64,000 nt of DNA from Lewinellaceae bacterium (GCA_020636045.1 JACJYP010000003.1:434001-498000); one strand, 5' to 3'. Counted from the first letter of the stretch, positions 16,528-25,462 are shown. Program-made: numbers and translations. Notes: generated by a model from the sequence alone, not told the origin.

Positions 16528-17835
16528 ATGAAATCATTTTCTTCTCTTGCCCTGATCCCCTGGCTGCTGGCGGTTGCCGGACGTTCGCTGTCGCCATTCT
16601 CCGGCGCGACGCCCGATTCGCCGCCGCAGGATACCCTCACAGTGGCGCAGTGCCGCGAGCAGGCCCTGCAAAACAGCCCATTGCAACAAAAGAAACTGTA
16701 CGCCGAAAGCGTGGCCGCCCTGCAGATCAGGGATATCAAGGCGAACAGCCTGCCGCGCATCAACATCGGCGGACAGGCGAGCTGGCAAAGCGACGTGTTC
16801 GGCTTTCCCGGCGACAGCCCGCTGTTCCAGGTGCCGGAAGTGCCGAAAGACCAGTACAAACTCACGCTCGACGTGTCGCAGCGCATCTGGGACGGCGGCA
16901 GCGACCGCTTTATCCGCCGGCAGCGCGAACTGGAAAACGAACTCGCCGCCGCGCAGACCGACGTGGATGCCTTCCGGCTCCGCGAGGTGGTGACGGACCT
17001 GTATTTCAAGGCCCTGCTGCTCCAGGAAAGCGAAGCGGTGCTGCAAAATGCACAAACCGACCTCGAACGTCGCCTGAAACAGGCAGAAGCCGCCGTCGCC
17101 GAAGGCGCCGCCCTGCGCACGAGCGCCGACCAGGTGCGCATCCAGATGCTGAAAAACGAGCAGCAGATCGCCGCCGCACACGCCGACAGGCAAGCCCTGC
17201 TCGAAGTGCTGGCCAAATGGATCAACCGCCCGCAGGTCGATTTTGCGCTGACGACGCCCGACTGGGAGAACGCCCCGCTCCACCCGGAAACTCGACCGGA
17301 ATTCAGGCTTTTCGACCTGCAGCGACGCATGTACACGCTTCAGCAGGACCGCCTGCAACTGTCGCTGCAACCGCGTATCGAGGCTTTCGGCCAGGCAGGT
17401 TTCGGACGCCCCAACCCTTTCAATTTTTTTGAAACGGGCCTCGAGCCTTTTGCCATCGTCGGCCTGCGCGTCTCCTGGACGCCGATCGACTGGGGGCGCC
17501 GCAGCCGCGAAGCGCAGGTGCTGGAATTGCAGTCCCGCTCGGTGACGGCGCAGCGCGATTATTTCCTGCAAAGCCTGGAAGCGGGCACGATCCGGGAATT
17601 CTGGGACCTGAATGTGAAATACAAGGAACAGATCGGGCAGGACGACGCGATCATCACCCTGCAGGAAGACATCGTCCGCCGCGCAGAGGCGCAGGTCAAA
17701 AACGGCGTGATGACCGATACGGATTATCTGGCGCAACTCAACCTGCTGACCCAGTCGCGGCTGACGCGCAAAACCCACGAGATCCAGGCTGCGCAGGCCA
17801 GGGAAATGCTGGTCGCCAAACTCGGCAGCGACTGA
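16528..17835 (+). CDS. TolC-family outer-membrane efflux protein
   Basis: A 435-residue outer-membrane factor with a signal peptide (about residues 1-20, with a weak cleavage site) followed by two long helical repeats. The first holds V-A-Q-C-R-E-Q-A-L-Q-N-S-P and the second begins near residue 250. The length fits the family. It would form the trimeric outer-membrane channel for the adaptor (17954-18895) and ABC exporter encoded downstream. Confidence 0.9.
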   Translation: MKSFSSLALIPWLLAVAGRSLSPFSGATPDSPPQDTLTVAQCREQALQNSPLQQKKLYAESVAALQIRDIKANSLPRINIGGQASWQSDVFGFPGDSPLFQVPEVPKDQYKLTLDVSQRIWDGGSDRFIRRQRELENELAAAQTDVDAFRLREVVTDLYFKALLLQESEAVLQNAQTDLERRLKQAEAAVAEGAALRTSADQVRIQMLKNEQQIAAAHADRQALLEVLAKWINRPQVDFALTTPDWENAPLHPETRPEFRLFDLQRRMYTLQQDRLQLSLQPRIEAFGQAGFGRPNPFNFFETGLEPFAIVGLRVSWTPIDWGRRSREAQVLELQSRSVTAQRDYFLQSLEAGTIREFWDLNVKYKEQIGQDDAIITLQEDIVRRAEAQVKNGVMTDTDYLAQLNLLTQSRLTRKTHEIQAAQAREMLVAKLGSD

Positions 17836-17856
17836 TGTAGCCGTCTTGTGAGAACC

Positions 17857-17889
17857 GGAAACTGGAAACTGGAAATTGGAAATTGGAAG
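17857..17889. repeat. heptamer tandem array GGAAAYT x4
   Basis: Four head-to-tail heptamers (GGAAACT twice, GGAAATT twice) plus a partial unit in the 118-bp gap between the TolC and HlyD genes. The same heptamer recurs, inverted, at 29863-29909. Confidence 0.75.
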
Positions 17890-17953
17890 CAGCGTACGCT
17901 GATCCACAATCATTTGCGAAGCCTTCGCGAACCATCGTAAAAAACATATCACA

Positions 17954-18895
17954 ATGAAAATCCACTATTTAGCCATTGCCATTCTGGCGGGTACGACCCT
18001 TTTTGCCTGCAATAAAAACGCGCCCCACGCGGATGCCTACGGAAATTTCGAAGCCGACGAGGCCATCATCAGCGCGGAGGCGAACGGCCGCATTCTCTCA
18101 TTCTCCGTCGATGAAGGCCAGTTGCTGCACGACGGCGAAGCGATCGGCGCCATCGACTCCACCCAACTGGTGTTGCGCCGCGAGCAACTGCAGGCGTCTA
18201 TTCGCGCCATTGCGGCCAAAAGCCCCGCCATCAGCGCACAACTGGCGGTTTTTGAAAAACAAATGGCCTCCGCCAAGCAGCAACTCGCCACCCTCGATCG
18301 CGAGAAAAAGCGCGTGGAGAACCTGCTGAAAAGCGACGCCGCTACCCCCAAGCAACTCGACGACATCAATGCGCAGATCGAAGCCACCGAACGGCAGATG
18401 GATGTGATCCTCGAACAAAAATCGGCCTCGAATGCGAACCTGTCCACCCAAAAAGGCGGCCTGCTTGCAGAGATACTGCCGCTGAAAAAGCAGATCGAGC
18501 AACTCGACGACCAGATCGCGCACTGCCGCATCGTCAACCCCGTCGGCGGCACGGTGCTCACCACCTACGCCGAAACGGGCGAGGTCGCTTCCTTCGGGAA
18601 GCCGCTGTACAAGATCGCCGACATGAGCACGATGACCCTGCGCGCCTATGTCGCCGGCGACCAGCTCGGCTCCGTCAAGGTCGGTCAGAAAGTCAACATC
18701 CTGATCGACGCTCCCGACGACAAGCAACTGGAAGCCGCCGGCAAGATTACCTGGATTTCGCCGAAGGCGGAGTTCACACCCAAGGTGATCCAGACCAAAG
18801 ACGAACGCGTCAATCTCGTGTACGCCGTCAAGATCAGCGTGCCCAATTCTGACGGTACGCTCAAGATCGGCATGCCCGCGGAAGTGAAGTTCTGA
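17954..18895 (+). CDS. HlyD-family periplasmic adaptor lipoprotein
   Basis: A 313-residue membrane-fusion protein. Signal peptide with Cys19 in LFAC, so lipid-anchored. Biotinyl-lipoyl-like half motifs (G-R-I-L-S-F-S-V-D-E-G near residue 50 and C-R-I-V-N-P-V-G-G-T-V near residue 195) flank a long coiled coil (about 80-190), then a beta-barrel domain. The layout is that of YbhG/YhiI adaptors used with YbhFSR-type ABC exporters. It links inner-membrane permeases to the TolC-like channel. Confidence 0.9.
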   Translation: MKIHYLAIAILAGTTLFACNKNAPHADAYGNFEADEAIISAEANGRILSFSVDEGQLLHDGEAIGAIDSTQLVLRREQLQASIRAIAAKSPAISAQLAVFEKQMASAKQQLATLDREKKRVENLLKSDAATPKQLDDINAQIEATERQMDVILEQKSASNANLSTQKGGLLAEILPLKKQIEQLDDQIAHCRIVNPVGGTVLTTYAETGEVASFGKPLYKIADMSTMTLRAYVAGDQLGSVKVGQKVNILIDAPDDKQLEAAGKITWISPKAEFTPKVIQTKDERVNLVYAVKISVPNSDGTLKIGMPAEVKF

Positions 18896-19024
18896 AGCAG
18901 TGGCAGATGGCAGTAGCAGCGGCAGTTCGATACTCCGTACTCGTCGCAGCATCTGCTGTAAGTTGCTGAAAAACAAATAATTGAAAGCGAGTGAATCTCA
19001 TCGGGCGACAGCCTTCCCGACAGG

Positions 19025-19052
19025 ACTCATCACTCATAACTCATCACTCATG
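19025..19052. repeat. heptamer tandem array ACTCATN x4 containing a start codon
   Basis: ACTCATC, ACTCATA, ACTCATC and ACTCATG follow one another without gaps. The last three bases are the ATG at 19050. A change in copy number would alter the distance between upstream signals and that start. The preceding 18896-18930 holds loosely repeated GGCAGTAGC-like units. Confidence 0.7.
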
Positions 19053-19979
19053 CCTAACAACTCCCACATGGTCGAGATCGAACACATCTCGAAATCCTAC
19101 GACACCCTCAAGGCTGTGGACGACGTCAGCCTGACGGTGGCGCGGGGAGAGATCTTCGGCCTGATCGGCCCCGACGGCGCCGGCAAAACAACCCTGTTCC
19201 GCATCCTGACCACCCTGCTGCTGCCCGATGAGGGCCGCGCGACGGTCGACGGGCTCGATGTGGTGCGCGGCTACAAGCAACTGCGGCAACGCGTAGGCTA
19301 CATGCCCGGGCGCTTTTCGCTGTACCAGGACCTGAGCGTTGAGGAAAACCTGGAGTTTTTCGCGTCCGTGTTCGGTACGAGCGTGGCGGAAAACTACGAT
19401 CTCATCGCGCCGATCTACGTGCAGATCGAGCCGTTCAAGAGCCGCCGCGCAGGCGCGCTTTCCGGCGGCATGAAGCAAAAACTCGCGCTCTGCTGTGCAT
19501 TGATCCACAAGCCGGAAGTGCTGTTCCTCGATGAGCCGGGCACAGGCGTCGACCCCGTGTCGCGCAAGGAGTTCTGGGATATGCTGCGCAGCCTGCGCAC
19601 GCAGGGCCTGACGATCGTGGTGAGCACGCCATACATGGACGAGGCGGCCCTGTGCGACCGCGTCGCCCTGTTCCAGAAGGGCAGGATCATGGCCATCGAT
19701 ACGCCGGAAGGCATCACGGGCGCTTTCGATCATCCCCTGTACGCCGTGCGCTCCGACAATATGTATCGCCTGCTCAAAGACCTGCGGCAGATGGAAGGCG
19801 TGGCAGACTGTTATGCCTTCGGCGAATACGCGCACCTGAAAATGCAGCAAGACGCGCCGGCGGAGAAGGCGATGAAAGGCATCCGCGCATACCTGGAAAG
19901 CAAGTCGCATCAGGACGTCGAGATCAGCCCCGCGGAAGCGAGTGTAGAGGATTGTTTTATCGAATTGATGAAAAACTAA
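19050..19979 (+). CDS. ABC transporter ATP-binding protein (YbhF N-half-like)
   Basis: A 309-residue ATPase. Walker A GPDGAGKTT near residue 40, signature LSGGMKQK near 140, Walker B VLFLDEPGTGVDP near 160. Start: ATG 19050 lies at the end of the heptamer array; ATG 19068 (M-V-E-I-E-H-I) is an equally plausible start. The features GPDGAGKTT and GTGVDP match the N-terminal half of E. coli YbhF, in which two ATPases are fused. Here the halves are separate adjacent genes. It drives export through the two ABC-2 permeases downstream. Confidence 0.9.
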   Translation: MPNNSHMVEIEHISKSYDTLKAVDDVSLTVARGEIFGLIGPDGAGKTTLFRILTTLLLPDEGRATVDGLDVVRGYKQLRQRVGYMPGRFSLYQDLSVEENLEFFASVFGTSVAENYDLIAPIYVQIEPFKSRRAGALSGGMKQKLALCCALIHKPEVLFLDEPGTGVDPVSRKEFWDMLRSLRTQGLTIVVSTPYMDEAALCDRVALFQKGRIMAIDTPEGITGAFDHPLYAVRSDNMYRLLKDLRQMEGVADCYAFGEYAHLKMQQDAPAEKAMKGIRAYLESKSHQDVEISPAEASVEDCFIELMKN

Positions 19980-19990
19980 GCGCAAGCCAT

Positions 19991-20716
19991 ATGAAAAGCA
20001 TGATCTCCACCGATCGCCTCAGCAAAACATTCGGCTCCTTCACAGCCGTCGACGCGATCACCTTCGACGTGCAGGAAGGCGAGATATTCGGTTTCCTGGG
20101 CGCCAATGGCGCCGGCAAAACGACGGCCCTGAAAATGCTCACCGGCCTGCTGACGCCCAGTTCGGGCCAGGCCACCGTGGCCGGCTTCGACGTGCGCAAA
20201 AAGCCCGACCAGGTGAAGCAGCGCATCGGGTACATGAGCCAAAAATTCAGCCTGTACGAGGACCTAACCATCCGCGACAATATTCGCCTGTTCGGCGGTA
20301 TTTACGGGCTCAGCAACCGCGATATCCGCGAAAAAACGGAAGCCCTGCTCGAAAAACTCGAACTGGAAGGCGAAGCGGGCAAACTCGTGGGTTCGCTGCC
20401 CCTGGGCTGGAAGCAAAAACTGGCCTTTTCGGTCGCCCTGCTCCACGAACCCGGGATCGTATTCCTCGACGAGCCCACCAGCGGCGTCGATCCGCTGATC
20501 CGCCGCCAGTTCTGGGAACTGATCTACGAAGCCGCAGCCAACGGTGTGACGCTGATGGTGACCACCCACTACATGGACGAAGCCGAATACTGCGACCGCG
20601 TCAGCATCATGGTGGACGGCAAAATAGAAGCCCTGGACACCCCGCGGGCCATGAAAAAGGCTTTCGACGCCGAAGATATGGACGAGGTATTCAGAAAACT
20701 GGCCCGCGGGGCCTGA
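19991..20716 (+). CDS. ABC transporter ATP-binding protein (YbhF C-half-like)
   Basis: A 241-residue ATPase starting 11 bp after the previous stop. Walker A GANGAGKTT, Walker B IVFLDEPTSGVDP. The signature is degenerate, S-L-P-L-G-W-K-Q-K instead of LSGGQ, as in the C-terminal half of YbhF. An asymmetric ATPase pair with the previous gene is therefore likely. The much longer frame reaching back to 19652 runs through the other ATPase gene in a different reading frame and is not real. Confidence 0.92.
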   Translation: MKSMISTDRLSKTFGSFTAVDAITFDVQEGEIFGFLGANGAGKTTALKMLTGLLTPSSGQATVAGFDVRKKPDQVKQRIGYMSQKFSLYEDLTIRDNIRLFGGIYGLSNRDIREKTEALLEKLELEGEAGKLVGSLPLGWKQKLAFSVALLHEPGIVFLDEPTSGVDPLIRRQFWELIYEAAANGVTLMVTTHYMDEAEYCDRVSIMVDGKIEALDTPRAMKKAFDAEDMDEVFRKLARGA

Positions 20717-21199
20717 ATGCCTGAAAACAACTATACCATGCAATTGTCTGTCCTCATCAAAAATATCCTGTTCACGGTCCTGATCCCGGGGAGTGTCGGC
20801 GTGTACGTACCCCGCTGGCTGGGCGCCCAATATGCGGGGCAAGCGGGCTGGTGGAACCTGCTTGCCTGGCCGTTCCTTTTGTTTGGCGCGGGCATCCTGC
20901 TGCTGTGCATTTTTGATTTTATGCACAAGGGCGAAGGCACGCCTTTCCCCCTTGATCCGCCGAAAAACCTGGTGACCGGAAGGCTGTACCGGCGCACGCG
21001 CAATCCCATGTATGTGGGCGTGCTGGCCATGATCGCCGGCTGGGCGCTGTGGTTTTCTTCCGCAACGCTTGCGGGCTACTGGCTGGCCGTGGCGCTGGTG
21101 TTCAACCTGTTCATCCGAATCGTGGAAGAACCTTCATTGAAAAAGCAGTTCGGCAAACAATACGCCGAATATTGCCGGCAAGTACCCCGCTGGCTCTGA
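20717..21199 (+). CDS. isoprenylcysteine carboxyl methyltransferase (ICMT)-family membrane protein
   Basis: A 160-residue protein with about four membrane segments. The ICMT/PEMT pattern is clear: V-T-G-R-L-Y-R-R-T-R-N-P-M-Y-V-G (about residues 88-103) and the late E-E-P-S-L-K-K-Q-F-G-K-Q-Y-x-E-Y. Such enzymes use S-adenosylmethionine to methylate lipids or lipid-like substrates in the membrane. Its ATG follows the stop of the ATPase gene with no gap, so translation is probably coupled. Finding it within the exporter operon hints that the exported substrate is a lipid or is methylated. That is inference. Confidence 0.85.
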   Translation: MPENNYTMQLSVLIKNILFTVLIPGSVGVYVPRWLGAQYAGQAGWWNLLAWPFLLFGAGILLLCIFDFMHKGEGTPFPLDPPKNLVTGRLYRRTRNPMYVGVLAMIAGWALWFSSATLAGYWLAVALVFNLFIRIVEEPSLKKQFGKQYAEYCRQVPRWL

Positions 21200-21228
21200 C
21201 CCTTCAAACCCGATAAATCACATTGATT

Positions 21229-22341
21229 ATGAATCGTTTCGCTGCATTTATAAAAAAAGAATTCCGCCACATCCTCCGCGACCGGCGCACCGTGCTGATC
21301 CTGTTCGGCATGCCGGTGGTGCAGGTGCTGCTGTTCGGCTTCGTGTTGTCCAACGAGATCAAAAACGCCGCCATTGCCGTGCTGGACCCCTCCAATGACG
21401 CGGAAAGTATCGCGCTGACAAACAAACTGGTCTCCAGCGGCTATTTCCGGCTGGAAAAAACGCTGAACACTACTGCCGAACTTGAGCCGGCATTCCGTAC
21501 CGGGCATATCAAGATGGCGGTCGTATTTCCGCCCGACTTCGCTGCCAGTCAGGACGACAACACCCGCGAAGCGCCCGCCACGGTGCAACTGATCGGCGAC
21601 GCTTCCGACCCGAACACGGCGACGACGCTGATCAACTACGCGAATGCCGTGATCGCCGACTACCAACTGGAAAAGGCGGGCGCCGCGCCCGGCGTGCCGG
21701 TGGTGCGCGCCGAGACGCGCATGCGCTACAACCCCGAACAAAAAGCCGTGTTCAACTTCGTCCCCGGCGTCATGACGCTGATCCTGATGCTGGTGTCGGC
21801 GATGATGACTTCCATCACGATCGCCCGGGAAAAAGAACTCGGCACCATGGAAGTGCTGCTGGTGTCGCCCCTCAAACCGATCCATATTATTTTGGGTAAA
21901 ACGACGCCGTACCTCGTGCTGACGCTGATCAACGCCGCCGTGATCGTCATGCTGGGGCTGCTGGTATTCGGCATGCCGATGCGCGGCTCCATCCTCCTGC
22001 TCGCCGGCGAATGCGTGCTCTACATGTTTGTCGCGCTGTCGCTGGGCATTTTCATCAGCACCCGCGCCAAGGACCAGATGGGCGCCATGTTCATGTCGGC
22101 GCTGGGCCTGCTCATGCCCACCATGCTGCTGTCGGGGTTCATTTTTCCGCGGGAAAGCATGCCGCAGGTGCTGCAGGCAATCGGCGTCATTATCCCGGCC
22201 ACCTGGTTCAACCCCGTGATCAAGGGCATCATGATCAAGGGCGTCGGGCTGGATGTATTGTGGAAAGAAACATTGATCATGGTTGCCATGGCCCTGTTTT
22301 TCCTGGCCCTGAGCATGCGAAACTTCAAAGACCGTCTTTAA
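21229..22341 (+). CDS. ABC-2 type permease (YbhS/YbhR-like), first
   Basis: A 370-residue permease with one N-terminal membrane segment, a large extracytoplasmic domain (about residues 45-175) and five C-terminal segments, the usual ABC-2 drug or lipid exporter layout. R-E-K-E-L-G-T-M-E-V-L-L-V-S-P in the middle is the family's coupling region. ATG 21229 is preferred to TTG 21223. It is 12 bp from the second permease. Confidence 0.92.
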   Translation: MNRFAAFIKKEFRHILRDRRTVLILFGMPVVQVLLFGFVLSNEIKNAAIAVLDPSNDAESIALTNKLVSSGYFRLEKTLNTTAELEPAFRTGHIKMAVVFPPDFAASQDDNTREAPATVQLIGDASDPNTATTLINYANAVIADYQLEKAGAAPGVPVVRAETRMRYNPEQKAVFNFVPGVMTLILMLVSAMMTSITIAREKELGTMEVLLVSPLKPIHIILGKTTPYLVLTLINAAVIVMLGLLVFGMPMRGSILLLAGECVLYMFVALSLGIFISTRAKDQMGAMFMSALGLLMPTMLLSGFIFPRESMPQVLQAIGVIIPATWFNPVIKGIMIKGVGLDVLWKETLIMVAMALFFLALSMRNFKDRL

Positions 22342-22353
22342 AAAACTGCCGTT

Positions 22354-23493
22354 ATGAGAACCGTATTTTTCCTCGTGCAGAAAGAATTCCTGCAGATCTT
22401 CCGAAACAAGACGATGCTGCCCTTTCTGCTTATCATGCCGATCTTTCAGACGCTGCTGCTTTCCTTTGCGGCCAACTACGAGATCAAAAACATTGCCCTG
22501 GGCGTCGTCGACCACGACCTTTCGCCCTTGTCGCGGCAGTTGGTGAACAAATTCCGCGCTTCAGGCTATTTTCAGATAAAAACAGCCTCCTTCGCTGTGA
22601 AAAACGCCGATGACGCCATGGCCGCCGATCGCATCGACCTGATCCTGGAGATCCCGCAGTCCTTCGAGCGCAAGCTCGTCAGGGAAGGCAACGCCCCCGT
22701 GGCGCTGACGGCGAACGCGATCAATGCGACCAAGGCGGGGCTGGGAATGGGCTACGCCCAAAATATCGTGCGCGATTTCAACGTCGATCTCGCACAAAGC
22801 AAAACGGCCCTGCTCGCGAGTGCGACCACGGCCCTTGCGACCGGCAGACCGGCAAATGTGCGCGCCACGTATTCCAACTGGTACAACCCGCACCTCGACT
22901 ACAAAACCTTTATGGTGCCGGGTATTCTGGGAGAGATCGTAGCGCTCATCATCTGTTTTCTTACGGCGCTCAACATCGTGCGCGAACGCGAACTGGGCAC
23001 GATCGAACAGATCAACGTGACGCCCGTGCAGAAATGGCAGTTTATCCTCGGCAAATTGTTGCCCTTCTGGCTGCTGTCGCTGGTGGTGATGACCGTGGGA
23101 CTGAGCATCGGAAAACTGGTGTTCGACATTCCCATGCTCGGCAACCTGGGCCTCGTATTCGGCTACACGGCCGCCTTCACACCCTGCATGCTGGGGCTGG
23201 GTTTTCTGATCTCCAATTTTGCGGATTCACAGCAGCAGGCCATGTTCACCGCCTGGTTTTTCATGCTTATCTTTATCCTGATGTGCGGTTTGTTCACGCC
23301 CGTAGAGAGCATGCCCGAATGGGCCCAGGTGATGAATATCTTCAACCCGGTCAAGTATTTTGTGGAATTTATGCGGCTGGTGCTGCTGAAAGGCGCCGGT
23401 TTTGAAGACATCCGGCAAAACTTCTTTTCCGTGGTCACGTACGCCGCAGTCGTGAACGGCCTGGCTGTCTGGACCTATCGGAAAAGGGTATAA
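22354..23493 (+). CDS. ABC-2 type permease (YbhR/YbhS-like), second
   Basis: A 379-residue paralogue of the previous gene with the same layout, including R-E-R-E-L-G-T-I-E-Q-I-N-V-T-P. The two permeases probably form a heterodimer driven by the two ATPases. This is the last gene of the operon; the minus-strand esterase begins on the other side and ends 38 bp away. Confidence 0.92.
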   Translation: MRTVFFLVQKEFLQIFRNKTMLPFLLIMPIFQTLLLSFAANYEIKNIALGVVDHDLSPLSRQLVNKFRASGYFQIKTASFAVKNADDAMAADRIDLILEIPQSFERKLVREGNAPVALTANAINATKAGLGMGYAQNIVRDFNVDLAQSKTALLASATTALATGRPANVRATYSNWYNPHLDYKTFMVPGILGEIVALIICFLTALNIVRERELGTIEQINVTPVQKWQFILGKLLPFWLLSLVVMTVGLSIGKLVFDIPMLGNLGLVFGYTAAFTPCMLGLGFLISNFADSQQQAMFTAWFFMLIFILMCGLFTPVESMPEWAQVMNIFNPVKYFVEFMRLVLLKGAGFEDIRQNFFSVVTYAAVVNGLAVWTYRKRV

Positions 23494-23531
23494 AAGGTGA
23501 AAAACGTCTTCGCGAACGCAAAAACTGTTGC

Positions 23532-24671
23532 TCAGGCGCCGTCGGAAAACAACCACCCGGCGGCCCTGGGAAATTCGGTGCCCCAGCGCGCTTCGTTGTG
23601 TTTTCCGTGCGCATCGGTCTCCAGACGTACCTGTACAGTCCCGCGGCTGTTCGATTCCACGGCTTCCCGGAAGTGCTGAAGATTGGCCACCATGCCGGCG
23701 CCTTCCCTGCTGCCGCCGTACAGATAGAATTTGGCGGGTGGAGCGTAGGCGGCAAAGCGCATCGGTTCGGCGTATATTTTGGGTGAAGCCCAAAGCGAGG
23801 GCGAAAAGATCATGAATTTGGAATACACCTCCGGGAACATCAGTCCTGCATAGATGCTGATCAGCCCGCCCATGCTGCTGCCGCCGATGCCTGTGTGCTC
23901 GCGCCCGGGCAATGTGCGGAAGTTATTGTCGATATAAGGCTTCAGCGTTTCGGCGAGAAAGCCCGCGTATTCACGGCCGAGGCCATCGCCCCATTGTTTC
24001 GATTTATAAGGCAAAAATTCCTTGATGCGCTCTTTACCGCCGTGGTCGATCGCGACCACAATGAAATCGCCTTTGCCGTCCTGCGCAAGCGCCGCAAGTT
24101 TTTTGTCGACGCCCCAGGTGCCGAAGGGAGCGTTTTCTTCAAAAAGATTTTGCCCGTCCTGGAGATAAAGCACCGGGTAGTGGCGATCACTTTTTTCGTA
24201 GTTCCAGGGAAGCAGCACGGAAATGCGGCGCCGGCGGCGCAGTTGCGGCAGGTTGAAACGTTTGGCCACGACCTGTATATCGGGATAAAATGCGGGGTCG
24301 TAGTCGCCGCCATGCTGCTTCCAGCGGGGCACCACGTCCGTCACCTTTCCGCGCGGCACTTCCATGCGGCGGTTGGCGGGCGGAAAGCCGTCGGAGCCGA
24401 GTTCCTCGGCGTCCCAGCCCCCTTTTACATACTTGTATTCGAAAGGCTCGTCCGTAGCGGGAATCTCGCTGAAAGTGTACTGGTAATGCCCTGCTTTGAC
24501 TTTTTTCATCTGATAACGCACATCCTCGGTCACCCAGGAATTGAAAGTGCCCGTCAGGAATACCGGCCGGGTGTCGTCGTTCAGCGTAAAAAGATCGAGG
24601 GTCAACATGCTCTTGCGGGAAGGAAGTCCGGCCGCTTCAGGGGCGGCAGACGGGATGGCAAACATCAGCAA
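23532..24671 (-). CDS. alpha/beta-hydrolase esterase with N-terminal CBM20/48-like domain
   Basis: About 379 residues. Residues ~20-110 resemble a starch-binding-type beta-sandwich (V-F-L-T-G-T-F-N-S-W). Residues ~140-375 are an esterase of the enterochelin-esterase/esterase-D type, with nucleophile Ser in GIGGSSMGGL and a probable catalytic His in DAHGKHNEARW. The start is uncertain: the frame opens with TTG (24671) or ATG (24665), yet upstream in-frame codons still encode a hydrophobic run typical of a signal peptide (I-A-F-L-F-F-I-T-N-L-L-L) with no ATG. Export is therefore likely and the true start may be a rare codon further upstream. Substrate unknown; feruloyl or other carbohydrate esters are possible. 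Confidence 0.82.
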   Translation of the reverse strand: MLMFAIPSAAPEAAGLPSRKSMLTLDLFTLNDDTRPVFLTGTFNSWVTEDVRYQMKKVKAGHYQYTFSEIPATDEPFEYKYVKGGWDAEELGSDGFPPANRRMEVPRGKVTDVVPRWKQHGGDYDPAFYPDIQVVAKRFNLPQLRRRRRISVLLPWNYEKSDRHYPVLYLQDGQNLFEENAPFGTWGVDKKLAALAQDGKGDFIVVAIDHGGKERIKEFLPYKSKQWGDGLGREYAGFLAETLKPYIDNNFRTLPGREHTGIGGSSMGGLISIYAGLMFPEVYSKFMIFSPSLWASPKIYAEPMRFAAYAPPAKFYLYGGSREGAGMVANLQHFREAVESNSRGTVQVRLETDAHGKHNEARWGTEFPRAAGWLFSDGA

Positions 24672-24780
24672 AAGGTTTGTGATAAAGAATAAAAAAGCGA
24701 TTCGGGAAGAAAAAAATACCGGCGGCGCCGGTTTGCCGAAGGAAGGGATTGCGGATGATATTGCCTGTGTTGGTCAAAAA

Positions 24781-25236
24781 TCATTCCCGAAATTTGTCGA
24801 GCAGGTGCGCGAGTTCGAGTGCTTCCGCTTCCGAGAGGTTGTGTCCGGGGCTGTTGGCGCCGTTCACAAAGCCGGCCTGCTCTATTTCTTCGAGCAGTTT
24901 TTTTCCCTGCCCGGAGATCGTTACGATGACCATGCGGCGGTCCTGCGTATGGGGTACGCGCTCTACGAGATTCGCCAGGCGAAGTTTTTCTACCAGCCGG
25001 CTTACGTTGCTGCTGCGGTCGATCATCCGGCTCTTAATGTCGAGCACGGAAAGGCCTTTCGGAGAACTTCCGTTGAGGATGCGAAGAATATTGTATTGCG
25101 GGCTTGTGAGGCCGAAGGGGCGCAGGCTGCGGGTGATGTAACAATCGAGCCAACTGGCTGTAAACAGAATATTGACCGAAGCACGGTGCCTCGGCTGCAT
25201 CGGTTTGGTGCTTTTCAATTCGATTTCCAGTTTCAT
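24781..25236 (-). CDS. MarR-family transcriptional regulator
   Basis: A 151-residue winged-helix regulator. Recognition region with R-M-I-D-R-S-S-N-V-S-R-L-V-E-K-L and the wing H-T-Q-D-R-R-M-V-I-V-T-I-S, about residues 65-115. A perfect palindrome lies just before its start (25251-25268) and is probably its own operator. It is upstream of the esterase on the same strand (109 bp), so it may control that gene. Confidence 0.9.
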   Translation of the reverse strand: MKLEIELKSTKPMQPRHRASVNILFTASWLDCYITRSLRPFGLTSPQYNILRILNGSSPKGLSVLDIKSRMIDRSSNVSRLVEKLRLANLVERVPHTQDRRMVIVTISGQGKKLLEEIEQAGFVNGANSPGHNLSEAEALELAHLLDKFRE

Positions 25237-25240
25237 GATG

Positions 25241-25268
25241 CAAACTTAAATGTTTTGACATCAAAACA
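25241..25268 (-). promoter_or_regulatory. marR promoter box and palindromic operator
   Basis: On the minus strand a perfect -7 box TAAGTTTG (25248-25241) lies 4 nt before the ATG. Upstream is the palindrome TGTTTTGA-CA-TCAAAACA (25251-25268), which covers the -7/-33 interval, as expected for autorepression. The mRNA would be leaderless or nearly so. Confidence 0.55.
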
Positions 25269-25310
25269 GGAATTTCTTTTGTTGGTTCATGCCGACGAGC
25301 AGCGCAAATG

Positions 25311-25462
25311 CAGTTTACAGTATGCAGTGGCAGTTGGCAGTAGCATTGTTAGGAGGTAAATGGTAAAATATTCATTTCCATCTTTCACAAGCGGTTTTAA
25401 ATACTGCCTACTGCCTACTGCCTACTGCCAACTGCTACTGCCACTGCCACTGCATTCTGCAA
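25311..25462. repeat. inverted GGCAGT/TACTGCC short-repeat block
   Basis: GCAGTGGCAGTTGGCAGTAG-type units (25311-25353) face inverted TACTGCC units (25402-25455, three exact TACTGCC heptamers followed by variants) across a 50-bp AT-rich centre. No gene is seen here. Related units occur at 18896-18930. Confidence 0.65.

Noticed and set aside
16534..17952. 472-codon minus-strand ORF opposite the TolC gene
   Set aside because: Shadow; the plus strand has a clear TolC-family protein in an operon.
21076..22515. 479-codon minus-strand ORF, His/Gln-rich
   Set aside because: Composition typical of antisense frames; it spans parts of three real genes of the efflux operon.
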